A DNA stretch of 64,000 bases from Nitrospirota bacterium (GCA_016180645.1 JACPAV010000019.1:78560-142559); one strand, 5' to 3'; shown: positions 25,632 to 34,963, numbered from the stretch's first letter. Made by a program: numbers and translations. The notes: generated from the sequence alone by a model not told the origin.

Positions 25632-28600
25632 TTACTTGAACAGGCATGTCAGGCGGTAAATATCACTGTCCGAAGGGCCGGCAGGGGGGTCATCCCAGTG
25701 GGTAAACACGACGCCGAGGGCATCGCCGGAGATGTCAGGATCCGCGTCATGGAATTCTGTTGACACCAAGAGCAAGCTGCCATCCGTACGCGCGACACAC
25801 AAGCGGTCGCCGGCCCCGCAGGCGAAGATCGCGTTGCTCCCGTCAAGACTCAATCTTATGTGGAAACCAGTATCATTTCCGGAAATGTGAGTCAGTCCTG
25901 TGCCATCAGCTTTGACAACGTATCCGCCCCCAACATTCGCACCGTTCCGTGTGAAGGCAATCAGCAAACCGTCACCCGAGATGTCAGACACCAGATCCAC
26001 CTCAGGGAAACCCAACCCTCCTCTGTCCGTGAGTTGAGTCGGGCTACCTCCACTGGACGAAACGACATACACGTCCCCTCCCGAATCAAAGGCAACAAAC
26101 CTTCCGTCATCGGAAATGACCGGTCTGCGCGCATCAGCCAACTGTGAAGTCAGTTGAGTCTCGCCGGCACCCTCTCGGAAGAGGAACACCTGCCACATCC
26201 CCATCCGCGAGGAAGAGTAAACGATCCTAGACCCGTCTCCCGCGATAGATGGTGGATCCCAGTGCGAGCCGCTTCCATTCGGCGTAATCTGTACGAGGTT
26301 GGCCCCGTTTGAATCGATTGCAAACACATGGACCTCAGTTCCCACCTGTCCAAGAAAGGCCACTCGTCTCCCATCTCCAGAGATAGCGGGAGCAAACTCA
26401 GACAATGGTGTAGCTGCCAAGGCAACCTGGTTTGATCCGTCGAAATCCATGAGAAAAATGTCCTGTGATCCCTGCCGTGTTGACACGAATGCTATCTTGG
26501 CCCCGTCATTTGAAATGGATGCTGAACCATCTGACGCGGGATCAAACGTGAGCCTCGTTCTTCCCGTGCATCCATTGACCGACCAAGCACAAGTGGCAGG
26601 CGTGTGGTCGGTATTGCCCCCAGGGTCCATGGCTCGCACGCTGAACAAGTGGGTTCCGATTGAAAGGGAGATGAACGTTTGAGGGGAAAAACACAGATAG
26701 AACCCCGAGCCGTCCAGTTCACACTCGAAGCTCGACCCCAGTTCCGTCGACAGAAAGTTGAAACTCTGTGAGGGTTGGTCCGTCGAGCTTGTTGGACAAT
26801 CAAGAATGCTCGTCTCCGGGGGAACGGTATCGACCGTCCACGTACACGTCGCGGGCGTCGTATCTACATTGCCAGCCGCATCAACCGCTTGAACCCTAAA
26901 GGCATGACTTCCGTCCGACAAAGAAGAAAATGTCTGTGGGGTCGTACACCCCGAATACCCGAGCCCATCCCATTCGCATCCGAAACCGGAATCGGGTTCC
27001 GTGGAAGCAAAGTCAAAAGTGGCGCTCGTCTGGTTCGTCACACTTGCAGGACATGCCGCGATGCTTGTCTCCGGGGGAACGGTATCGACCGTCCACGTGC
27101 ACGTAGCTGGCGTCGGGTCGATGTTGCCTGCGCTGTCAACCGCACGGACTCGGAACACGTGCGAGCCATCGGAGAGACCGAAAAAGTTCTGTGGGGAAAA
27201 ACAGGCAACAAATCCTCCGGAATCCAGTGCGCATCGAAATGAGGAGCCAATCTCCGTGGAAGAAAAGGCAAAGCTTGCACTCGTCTGGTTTGTGAGGAAA
27301 GGCGGGCATGCTGAGATGGTTGTCTCCGGAGGGGCCGTGTCCGGGCTGACCACGCTGACTGGAACAGGCAAGCTGGTCACCGAATCGGCCGATGCGGTGA
27401 CGAACGTGGTTCCCGGTGACAACGCGGTGAGGACAGCCGTACCCTGCTGGACCGTGGCGACAGAGGGGTTGGTAGAGGAAAACGTGACCTGATCCGCGCA
27501 TGGGAAGGTCTGGCCGAGGCTGTTGGTGCAGGCGACTCCGAGCTGGATCTGCTGGCCCACTTGGAGGCTGAACCCGGTCGGCGGCGCGAAAATCTGCACG
27601 GCCACAATCGTGGGCGGCGGAGGCGGCGGCGGGGCGATGATGACGTTGGCGCTACCCAAGTTCCAGAAGTAGTCAAAGCCAAAACCGCGTTCGTCGGCCG
27701 AGAGGATGTTCTCGATGAAGGCATCGACGACGGTTCCGGCGGGCAGATTGAAGTACACGAAGCGCTGAAATCCGTTGAGATCGAGGGGCACATAAAGGGT
27801 GCCATTTGCAATGGTATCTCCGAAAGGGATCGAGAGGAGTGCTGCGCTGAAATTCGTCACGCCATCCACACCTGGGACGGGGGTATTGTCGGCGAACACA
27901 AATCCGGGCTCACCGCCTAGTGATGGAATGAGGAACACTGTTGCCGGTCCCGGTACTATGGGAGGCCCGAGGACATAGGGGACGCCAGACAAGGATAGCG
28001 GTGTCAAGGAAGATACATATCCGCCAGTAGCGACATCGAAATCGAGAAATCCCGGAAACGTGAATCCGGCGACCCCGGAGATCGGCGAGCTTGTGACCGT
28101 CACTTGCACGAAATCGCTCGTGGCACCCTCTACGGAACCGGAAACCAACGCCACCCCAGGGGTGAGGGCTTGAAGCGTGGCCGTCCCGTTTGCAACCGCC
28201 ACTTGGGCCACGGCGGGATCGGTCGTCACCCAGTCGACCCGACCCGTGCAGTCGGCTGAACTCGCATCGGAGAGGCTGCACCCCGCTTCCAGGCTGAGAG
28301 ACCCCCCTACCGTCAGAGTGACGGCCGGGTCGGCGCCCGAAATGTGAACGCCAGTGATAAACGGGGTCGAGGCGACCACGTAGAATTCAAAGGAGTTGCT
28401 GATGACGTCACTCAAAGAAGCATGGATGGAAACCGTTCCAAAGCTCGATGCATGAAACACCCCACCGCCGAGGGAAGCGGCAACGGTGGTGTTCTCCGAT
28501 TGCCACTGCACGCGGCTCGTGCAATCCGTCGAGTCGCCAAACGCAAAATTGCAGAACGCCGCAAATCGGATGTCCTCTCCCGGACGCAGGACAACGCTGG

Positions 28601-31406
28601 ACAAGGGATCGACAAGCTGAACTTCGATCGAGACGAGACCGCCCTCGCCCGAATCGGCCAGCAAGCCGTTCAATTGGGCCTCCAACTGATTCCGCAGCCC
28701 CGGATCGGTCACGAGTCTATCCAAGGCGGGCAGCAGGTCCCGAATAATTTCCCGTTGAAAGCCGGGAAGATTACCGGCCTCGATTCTCCTGCGAAGAACC
28801 GTGATCTTCCCCCGAAGACCCGTCCGCCCGCCGGGCGCGAACGCGGCATCGGGCGCTCCGTCCACGAGGGTGATCAACTCGTCCACCCCCTCCTCCAGAA
28901 AATCCATGCCGGCCTGATCCTGCTCTTTCTTCATCTCCTCGAGATCCAAAACAAGTTGGACTATCCCTTGGATGGTGTTTGTCCAACGGTCGGATGTTTC
29001 CTGATCAATAAGGCCCGCGCTGAGAGACTCCCCGATGAAATCGACCAATCCGCGCAGGAGCGACACCGATTCGTCCAGGAAAGCCAACCCCGCCGCCAGA
29101 TCGCCCTCCGAATTGGCGAGAATCGCGTCGTTCACAAGATTGATGCAGTTGATGATGTCCTCCACGATCCGATCGATCGGTGGAGGGACTTGACCGTGGT
29201 ACCGCTTGCCTATCTCGCGGACAAGAACGGGGAGCCGGTCGGTAATGATGCGCTGATAGTCGGCCGGGAGCGGCAAGGGCTGGCTCTCGATGTCACCGAT
29301 CACTGTCCGCGGATGGACAAACGGCGGTGGAGGCGACGGTGGCGGGGAGCCCGCCGGAGCGGTCACTACGCCGCCTCCCCCGCCCGGTGGAACCGGTTGG
29401 AACGGAGGCTGGGGAAGATACGGATTCAGGGCCTCGATCCGGGGCCTGGGATTGCCCCCACGCTGGATGATGGTAACGATCTCTTCGATGGGTGGCAGCA
29501 GTTCCGGGGGAATGGGCGGCGAGTAGGTGAAAACGTCGGGAGGGGGACTCGGAACGATCTCAATCGGCACGGGCTGGACGACGATTCGCTCCAAGGGCTG
29601 CCGGGGCGCTGCTGTCCGGATTTCAATGGGGGTCGTTCCGATCACGGGGGGCACGGGCCTGCCAGGGAACGGAGGAACAAACCCGGATCCCGGCTGGATT
29701 CCGATGACCACGCCTCCCTCGGAAGGTCCACCTGGCTCGAAAATCAGATCGCCCGGTTCCGCTTCCGCCCCGAACTGCGGAGTGGTGCGAGTGCCGACCC
29801 TCACGACGGTTCGCGTTCCCGGCCTGCGATTCCTGACGGGGATGGGATGAATTCTCTTGCGAGGGGTGGGGACGAAGATGCGCGTGAGCATGCTGAAGCA
29901 GTCGGCCTTCACATTGTTCGTCTCATCGCACTCCGCCACTTGATCGAGGGAATCCACGGTGACGCGATAGTGAATCAGAGTGGGGAGCGTCGGGATGCTT
30001 TGGCGGGATACGAGGGCCGATTGCCCGGGCGCGAGGCAGCCGGTGTACATCTTGGTCCCCAGTTCGACGTAATCCTTGAAGAAGCCCTCGGCGGCCACTT
30101 CAAACTTCACACGGAAATCACAAGCCGGTGCGAACCCCTTGTTCCGGATCTGGGCAAAAACCTCCACGCGCTGGCCGGGCCGGGGATTGAGCGGGCGCTG
30201 GTCGAATCGAAGGATTTGAAGGTCCGGCAGGCCCGTGCACTGGGCGGGCGGAGGTGGAAGGCCCGGCGGCCCGTCGAACACCGATTCCGTCTCGACGAGG
30301 TTGCCCCCGAGATCCTGCACCGAGGCTTGAAGAACGTTTCGGCCGGAGGTCAGAGGAACGAGCGACGACGTGGCCCCACCTCGCGTGGCCACGAAGCGAT
30401 CGGAAATATCCTCGCCGTTGAGATCGACCGATAGAGTTTCCGGATCGACGCCGGACACGGGCTCCTCGAAATCAAGCTCTACGGATAGCGCGCTGTCCGT
30501 CTGGATCGAACCCGGCGCCGGAGCGGCAACCATCCGCGGTGGGGTCACGTCCAGGGTGACGCTCCCTGGCTCCGTCGATACCACATCAATGAGCTTGACC
30601 TCCACGCGAAGGTCCTTCGAAGAACCGGCCAGAGTGCGCTTGAGAGTCTCCACCAAGGACTGCTGCTCGGCGGACAGGTGTGCAGCCCCTCCAATCCGAA
30701 CCTCGGGCCTGGGACCGCCTCTCACTTTGATCTTCAGCTTCGAATGGGGGGTTCCGGGGGACACAATCAAGGCATCGCGAAGATGATCAAGTGCGGTTCT
30801 TTGGACGGGTGAGAGGGCGACCCCTCCCTGCTTCTCACGGGAAAGCGCGGCGAAAGGTTTATACGAATAGACCGCATCCGGCACGGCCTGACCGGATTCA
30901 TTGAGTCCGTTCCAAAGCATGGCGAGGGAAACGGAAAGCTGTCCCCGATCGTTCCGGCGTCCGCGATGGACCCTGGCTTGGACCTCGCTTGAATCATCGA
31001 TCAACCGGACGGGCAAACCGAACGGATCTCCGATCTGCGCGACTCCCACAACCACAAAACGCGTGGAGGTCTTTCCGCCGCTCTCGCCGGGATCGTCGTC
31101 ATCGTCGTCTCCCCCTCGCTTGTCGACTTGGATCGCTTCTTGGGAAACCTGCACGAGGGCCAGGATGCCGGCTTCATCTTTCACGCCATCCCGGTTGGGA
31201 GAAAACGGATTGGGTTCGGCCTGCACGGAAAGGATCTTCAGCTTCCCGTCGCCCTTGTGACGGTCACCTTCGTGATCTCGCCCGGCCGCTCCGCGAGTCG
31301 ACAGGGAGCTTTCCGAAACGATGCCACGAGACTCAACTGGATCTTGAGCCGGATTCCCCCCCCCCCCCCGCGCATGAGAAACACAAAGTATCGCAACGAG
31401 TCTTTT
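25632..31406 (-). CDS. Giant secreted multidomain protein (CARDB, Ig-like, TolB-type propeller) with poly-G tract
   Basis: A 1,924-residue protein from the GTG at 31406 (GAGGGGG upstream); a GTG at 31439 is an alternative. The start VKRLVAILCVSHA looks like a short signal peptide. Next is RGGGG, encoded by a 14-base G tract. Domains in order: a FlgD-like EPNPFSPNRDGVKDE segment (about 65), an Asp run, a CARDB-like domain ending VAECDETNNV (about 390-500), and a proline-rich stretch (about 510-710). A helical segment follows, then Ig-like (BIG2-type) domains (about 925-1100 and 1265-1352), three tandem 85-residue repeats beginning PPETxI (about 1355-1605), and a C-terminal TolB/PD40-type beta-propeller. 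It is probably surface-exposed or secreted; ligand unknown. No sorting signal is obvious. Confidence 0.8.
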   Translation of the reverse strand, partial: KRLVAILCVSHARGGGGNPAQDPVESRGIVSESSLSTRGAAGRDHEGDRHKGDGKLKILSVQAEPNPFSPNRDGVKDEAGILALVQVSQEAIQVDKRGGDDDDDDPGESGGKTSTRFVVVGVAQIGDPFGLPVRLIDDSSEVQARVHRGRRNDRGQLSVSLAMLWNGLNESGQAVPDAVYSYKPFAALSREKQGGVALSPVQRTALDHLRDALIVSPGTPHSKLKIKVRGGPRPEVRIGGAAHLSAEQQSLVETLKRTLAGSSKDLRVEVKLIDVVSTEPGSVTLDVTPPRMVAAPAPGSIQTDSALSVELDFEEPVSGVDPETLSVDLNGEDISDRFVATRGGATSSLVPLTSGRNVLQASVQDLGGNLVETESVFDGPPGLPPPPAQCTGLPDLQILRFDQRPLNPRPGQRVEVFAQIRNKGFAPACDFRVKFEVAAEGFFKDYVELGTKMYTGCLAPGQSALVSRQSIPTLPTLIHYRVTVDSLDQVAECDETNNVKADCFSMLTRIFVPTPRKRIHPIPVRNRRPGTRTVVRVGTRTTPQFGAEAEPGDLIFEPGGPSEGGVVIGIQPGSGFVPPFPGRPVPPVIGTTPIEIRTAAPRQPLERIVVQPVPIEIVPSPPPDVFTYSPPIPPELLPPIEEIVTIIQRGGNPRPRIEALNPYLPQPPFQPVPPGGGGGVVTAPAGSPPPSPPPPFVHPRTVIGDIESQPLPLPADYQRIITDRLPVLVREIGKRYHGQVPPPIDRIVEDIINCINLVNDAILANSEGDLAAGLAFLDESVSLLRGLVDFIGESLSAGLIDQETSDRWTNTIQGIVQLVLDLEEMKKEQDQAGMDFLEEGVDELITLVDGAPDAAFAPGGRTGLRGKITVLRRRIEAGNLPGFQREIIRDLLPALDRLVTDPGLRNQLEAQLNGLLADSGEGGLVSIEVQLVDPLSSVVLRPGEDIRFAAFCNFAFGDSTDCTSRVQWQSENTTVAASLGGGVFHASSFGTVSIHASLSDVISNSFEFYVVASTPFITGVHISGADPAVTLTVGGSLSLEAGCSLSDASSADCTGRVDWVTTDPAVAQVAVANGTATLQALTPGVALVSGSVEGATSDFVQVTVTSSPISGVAGFTFPGFLDFDVATGGYVSSLTPLSLSGVPYVLGPPIVPGPATVFLIPSLGGEPGFVFADNTPVPGVDGVTNFSAALLSIPFGDTIANGTLYVPLDLNGFQRFVYFNLPAGTVVDAFIENILSADERGFGFDYFWNLGSANVIIAPPPPPPPTIVAVQIFAPPTGFSLQVGQQIQLGVACTNSLGQTFPCADQVTFSSTNPSVATVQQGTAVLTALSPGTTFVTASADSVTSLPVPVSVVSPDTAPPETTISACPPFLTNQTSASFAFSSTEIGSSFRCALDSGGFVACFSPQNFFGLSDGSHVFRVRAVDSAGNIDPTPATCTWTVDTVPPETSIAACPASVTNQTSATFDFASTEPDSGFGCEWDGLGYSGCTTPQTFSSLSDGSHAFRVQAVDAAGNVDTTPATCTWTVDTVPPETSILDCPTSSTDQPSQSFNFLSTELGSSFECELDGSGFYLCFSPQTFISLSIGTHLFSVRAMDPGGNTDHTPATCAWSVNGCTGRTRLTFDPASDGSASISNDGAKIAFVSTRQGSQDIFLMDFDGSNQVALAATPLSEFAPAISGDGRRVAFLGQVGTEVHVFAIDSNGANLVQITPNGSGSHWDPPSIAGDGSRIVYSSSRMGMWQVFLFREGAGETQLTSQLADARRPVISDDGRFVAFDSGGDVYVVSSSGGSPTQLTDRGGLGFPEVDLVSDISGDGLLIAFTRNGANVGGGYVVKADGTGLTHISGNDTGFHIRLSLDGSNAIFACGAGDRLCVARTDGSLLLVSTEFHDADPDISGDALGVVFTHWDDPPAGPSDSDIYRLTCLFK
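31356..31369. repeat. Homopolymer of 14 C (14 G in the coding strand)
   Basis: Fourteen consecutive C bases on the plus strand encode Arg-Gly-Gly-Gly-Gly just after the signal peptide of the giant secreted protein. A gain or loss of one base would put the gene out of frame, with a stop soon after. This is the normal layout of a slipped-strand phase-variation switch, though homopolymer length is also prone to sequencing error. Confidence 0.9.
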
Positions 31407-31590
31407 CACCGCACACCCCCTCTGGAACGCATACGCCACATCCTCATTTTGGGGTCCTTACCGCACCCTCCGATCACTTCCGCACACGTATCGCGCCTGG
31501 ATGCACATGTCAAGCATGATCGTCCTCGAGTTTACTGATTCTCCCTCGTGCCCAACGGGGCGTGAGCATTCGGTCTGCGACCGTCTCATT

Positions 31591-31629
31591 GAGGCTAAAC
31601 CTCGATAGCGGCTATCGAGGTTTAGCCTC
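31591..31629. repeat. Perfect 39-base palindrome between the giant gene and the regulator remnant
   Basis: Nineteen-base arms (starting GAGGCTAAACCTCG) are exact reverse complements around a single G. It lies about 60 bases downstream of the regulator remnant and about 185 bases upstream of the giant gene, both on the minus strand. No T-run follows. It could be a terminator for the two-component operon or a dispersed element. The rest of the 281-base gap shows nothing I can name. Confidence 0.8.
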
Positions 31630-31687
31630 GGGACCTGAGCCACTCTGCCTGCGACTGGCTGGATGCCACCAAGCTGGGCCGATGGCA

Positions 31688-32436
31688 TCACCCCAGGTTG
31701 AACTTCGCGAGCCTGGATCTCAACTTGGACCGCGTGAGGCCGAGGAGCTTCGCGGCCTCGCTCTGATTGCCGCCGCTCATTTCCAAGGCGCGCTCGATCA
31801 TCTGCTTTTCGACCGTGTCAATCGGCACGCCCCGTGAAATCCAATCGCCGACGTCCATCGCTCCACCCGCCTTTTCACCGGATGCGTCCCCAAGTCGCAG
31901 TTCCGCCTCCGTGAGGTACTCGCCGGAACAGAGGATCACCGCGCGCTCGATGACGTTCTCCAGTTCGCGAACATTCCCCGGCCAGGAGTAGGCCTCCAAT
32001 CGGCGCCGCGCACCATCCGTCAGGCCGCGAATCTTTCTTCCCACCACTCCGGCATGGTGCTTCAGGAACAAATCCGCCAGAAGGCCGACGTCGCCTTTCC
32101 GCTCGCGCAATGGCGGGAGATGAACGGGAAACACGCTCAGTAGTCATACGCCCCCTCACGAACGGCCTCAACGGCCGACTCCACCGTACCGAACGCCGTC
32201 AGCACGATCACCGGCACGCCCCCACCCTTCTCTCGCACCGCCTTGAGCACCCCCAATCCATCCCCATCTCCCAGTTTCAAATCGGTCAGGATCACATCGG
32301 CTGCCTCCAACTTGCCGAGCGCCTCGGAAACAGAACCCGTAGGAATCGCCTCATACTTCCGGCTCCGCAGCAGCACGCAAAGCACGTCCCTCAGCCCGGT
32401 TTCATCCTCAACCACGAGCACCGTCCCCCGGCTCAT
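31688..32436 (-). pseudogene. NtrC-type response regulator with the AAA+ core deleted and frame broken
   Basis: The N-terminal part (32137-32436, 99 residues) is a receiver domain: VLVVEDETGLR, the phospho-acceptor in VILTDLKLGDGDGLGVL, and VIVLTAFGTVESAVEAVREG. It stops at GAYDY, where intact proteins continue with the conserved Lys. Three bases later, in another frame, sequence resumes at VFPVHLPPLRERKGDV. This is the end of the sigma-54 AAA+ domain, followed by YSWPGNVRELENVIERAVIL and a Fis-type helix-turn-helix (NQSEAAKLLGLTRSKLRSRL). About 200 residues including Walker A, GAFTGA and Walker B are missing. The receiver overlaps the kinase gene by ATGA. Two separate polypeptides could still be made (a GTG at 32134 follows the TGA), but neither would be a normal activator. 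Confidence 0.85.
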
Positions 32437-33680
32437 GCCTCCTCCGGTAGTACGATCTTGAACGCGGCCCCGCCGCCCTCCCTCTCCCCCACGTCCAATG
32501 TTCCTCCGTGAACGTCCACAATCTGCTTCACCACCGAGAGGCCCAACCCCGATCCCTTGGCTTTCGTCGTGAAGAACGGCTCGAGGATCTTTCGGCGAAG
32601 TTCAATCGACACGCCCGGACCATTGTCATTCACCTCCAGCGCAACAGCGGATGGCCCGACGGGCATTACCTTGATCCACACCCGGCCGCCCACGGCGACG
32701 GCTTGCCTCGCGTTCTGGACGAGATTCAGCAGCGCCTCGAATAATTGATCGGCATCGGCTCTCACGCGGTGGGGACGGCCGCCGGTTTCACAATCAAGCT
32801 TCACGCCACTGGGAGCGAACTCCATCCGCACCTGATTCTCGACACGGCGGACGATCTCCCCCAAGTCAACCTCTCTCAGATTCGGCTCCCGCGGCCTCGC
32901 GAAGCGAAGGTAGTCGACGACCAGGCGATCCAATCGGTCCACCTCGCCTCGGATGGTATCGCTCATGCGGGTCCGATCCGGAGCGGACAGGTCATCGCGC
33001 CCCAAGAGACCCGCCGCTCCCCGAATAGCGCCGAGCGGGTTCTTGATCTCATGAGCCACAACCGCGGAGAAATGCCCCAGTGCCGCCCAGCGCTCCTTCT
33101 CCTGCATCCGCAGTTCTATTTCTCTTTCCCGGATTTTCCCCGCCAGGGAGCCGCTCCCGTAGGAGACGAGCAGCATGAACGCCAGGAGGGACACAGGGAT
33201 AAACACTACGTAAGGCAACTGGAGGTAAAGGCCCGGATCCTCCCGGTGGGAGAAAAGCGGCACGTGCGGGAGCGCACCCTCATATTCCAGAAGTCCCATG
33301 GCCAGCAGGAGCAAGCCCGCCAGAACGCTCATCAACACACTTGTCTTGAAGTCCACGTGAACGCTCGATCCCACGGCCAGGATGGCGAAAAGCGGCAGGA
33401 ACGGGCTCTGCACCCCACTCGTCCAGTGAATCGCCACGATAAGGAGGAACACGTTCAGCACAATGCCAAGTAGAACGATCCCGCCGACATGGGTGGACCT
33501 CCGATAGAGGCGTCTACCGACCAGATTCGCGGGGAGCAGAACGGCGCCCAAAACAAGAAACGCGAGGCCGGTTCGGATGCTGAAGAATCCCAAGAGCCGC
33601 ATCAGGGGATACAGAACCCCAATGCCTACGGCCGTCACTTCACCGTAGCGCAGGCCCCAGATAAAGCGCTCGCGGGTCAT
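32433..33680 (-). CDS. Membrane sensor histidine kinase (NtrB/AtoS type)
   Basis: A 415-residue kinase from the ATG at 33680. The N-terminal half has about six hydrophobic segments (for example YPLMRLLGFFSI and SVLMSVLAGLLLLAMGLL) and little periplasmic sequence. The HisKA motif is HFSAVVAHEIKNPLGAIRGA with the phospho-accepting His. The ATPase domain has LVQNARQAV (N box), DNGPGV (G1), and FFTTKAKGSGLGLSVVKQI (F and G2 boxes). Its stop overlaps the start of the response regulator, which is truncated here, so the kinase has no intact cognate partner in the window. The signal is unknown; sensing of membrane state is plausible from its topology. Confidence 0.9.
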   Translation of the reverse strand: MTRERFIWGLRYGEVTAVGIGVLYPLMRLLGFFSIRTGLAFLVLGAVLLPANLVGRRLYRRSTHVGGIVLLGIVLNVFLLIVAIHWTSGVQSPFLPLFAILAVGSSVHVDFKTSVLMSVLAGLLLLAMGLLEYEGALPHVPLFSHREDPGLYLQLPYVVFIPVSLLAFMLLVSYGSGSLAGKIREREIELRMQEKERWAALGHFSAVVAHEIKNPLGAIRGAAGLLGRDDLSAPDRTRMSDTIRGEVDRLDRLVVDYLRFARPREPNLREVDLGEIVRRVENQVRMEFAPSGVKLDCETGGRPHRVRADADQLFEALLNLVQNARQAVAVGGRVWIKVMPVGPSAVALEVNDNGPGVSIELRRKILEPFFTTKAKGSGLGLSVVKQIVDVHGGTLDVGEREGGGAAFKIVLPEEA

Positions 33681-33739
33681 GAACCCCGCTACCTCGCCGG
33701 GGCCTGCCTGCCCGACGGGCGCCGCGCGCTGGCGCGTAT

Positions 33740-34282
33740 CTACCACTTCTTCGGCTCGGTTCCCCCTCGCTTCTGGGCGGCGAGCGCCATGGCGAAGAGG
33801 AGATCCGAGAGCCGATTCAGATACCGGATGGCCAGAGCCGGCACAGGTTCTTTGCGGGACAACTCCACCACGCGTCGCTCCGCGCGTCGGCACACCGTTC
33901 TGGCCACGTGCAGTGCGGCCGATTCCGGCGTACCCCCCGGCAGCACGAAGCTCTTGAGAGGTCCAACTTCCGCCATGCAGCGATCAATCGATCCTTCAAA
34001 CCGTCCGATCCGGTCCGGCGGGATCGCCGTCTTCTCTTTCACTCGATGCTTCCCGTACGCGGGGTCGGCGAGCTGTGCCTGGATCGCGAAGAGGTCGTTC
34101 TGCACATCGCTAAGATCCGCCCTCAACTCAGCGTCGGCGAGCTGCGTCAGCATCCAGCCGAGTACAGAATTCAATTCGTCCACCTCCCCGTAAGCTTCCA
34201 CGCGCAGCGAGTATTTCTTCACCCGCTTCCCGCCCATGAGCGACGTTTCGCCTTCATCCCCTTTCCGCGTGTAAATCTTCAC
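33740..34282 (-). CDS. pduO: Cob(I)yrinic acid a,c-diamide adenosyltransferase, PduO type
   Basis: Transfers the adenosyl group of ATP to cob(I)alamin to make coenzyme B12. It has 180 residues, one domain. It starts MKIYTRKGDEGETSL and continues with the ATP-binding RVEAYGEVDELNSVLGW, FVLPGGTPESAALHVARTVC, RRAERRVVEL and YLNRLSDLLFAMAL, all hallmarks of the PduO family. It lies downstream of the ferritin-like gene by 24 bases on the same strand. An adenosylcobalamin-dependent enzyme is implied elsewhere in the genome. Confidence 0.94.
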   Translation of the reverse strand: MKIYTRKGDEGETSLMGGKRVKKYSLRVEAYGEVDELNSVLGWMLTQLADAELRADLSDVQNDLFAIQAQLADPAYGKHRVKEKTAIPPDRIGRFEGSIDRCMAEVGPLKSFVLPGGTPESAALHVARTVCRRAERRVVELSRKEPVPALAIRYLNRLSDLLFAMALAAQKRGGTEPKKW

Positions 34283-34306
34283 TTTTCCTCCCGCCTCACG
34301 CCCAGC

Positions 34307-34963
34307 CTAGCATCCCGGCGCGTGATGAATACCGCTCTTTCTCCTCACCACCTCCTGAAGCTCCTCCGCCAGGGCAAGCGTCCGCTCGGCTGCCGCCCGG
34401 GCCGCACTCTGAGCTTCCTCAGCCTCAGCGTATCGCTCCAGCATCGAACGGCCCAACTGCTGATGGTAAGTTTCGTCAGGCTGAATGATCTCTTCGTACA
34501 GCTTCGCGGTCTCCGCATCCCCCTGACTCCGGCAGAGTTCGATGAACTGTCCGTTCTTGATGATCGCGATGGCTTCGCGCGTGAACTGCCCGGCGGCGAC
34601 ACGTTCCACCGTCGTCTTGAGTCCCGCGAGAAACGTGAACAGCGGGCTGTAGCCCTTCTCCAAGGGATTGAACCCATCGAGCGCATCTCCAAGCTCGATT
34701 AGGCGTTTCTCGATCAATCGATAATGCCGGCTCTCATCGCCCACCTGCCGGCCGAAGCCCATCTTCGCGTCGATTTCCGGGGTGGTCGACATCCAGAGCG
34801 CCGCAATCTCCGCAGCCTCGATTTCGTTTTTGAGCGCCATTCTGAGCATCGGAACGATTTGGAACGCAGGGTCTTGGAGGGGAATCGGCAGAGGCGATTT
34901 CAATTGGGCGAGGGATTTCTCATTTTCTTCGGAAAGCGACTGAACAAACCTACGGGAATCCAT
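34307..34963 (-). CDS. Ferritin-like di-iron protein
   Basis: A 218-residue helical protein with a probable di-iron site. Candidate ligands are Glu47 or Glu52 (KNEIEAAEIAALW), the ExxH Glu77/His80 (GDESRHYRLI), Glu130 (FTREAIAII), and a second ExxH, Glu164/His167 (PDETYHQQLG). This fits the ferritin-like superfamily (MiaE or DUF455-type oxygenases, rubrerythrin relatives). The C-terminal 45 residues are a long charged helix. The substrate is unknown. It may be co-transcribed with the cobalamin adenosyltransferase. Confidence 0.7.
   Translation of the reverse strand: MDSRRFVQSLSEENEKSLAQLKSPLPIPLQDPAFQIVPMLRMALKNEIEAAEIAALWMSTTPEIDAKMGFGRQVGDESRHYRLIEKRLIELGDALDGFNPLEKGYSPLFTFLAGLKTTVERVAAGQFTREAIAIIKNGQFIELCRSQGDAETAKLYEEIIQPDETYHQQLGRSMLERYAEAEEAQSAARAAAERTLALAEELQEVVRRKSGIHHAPGC

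Noticed and set aside
28344-30434. A 696-codon open frame opposite the giant secreted protein
   Set aside because: The minus-strand reading has signal peptide, CARDB and Ig-like domains; the plus-strand product is Arg/Gly/Asp-rich low complexity, typical of a shadow frame.
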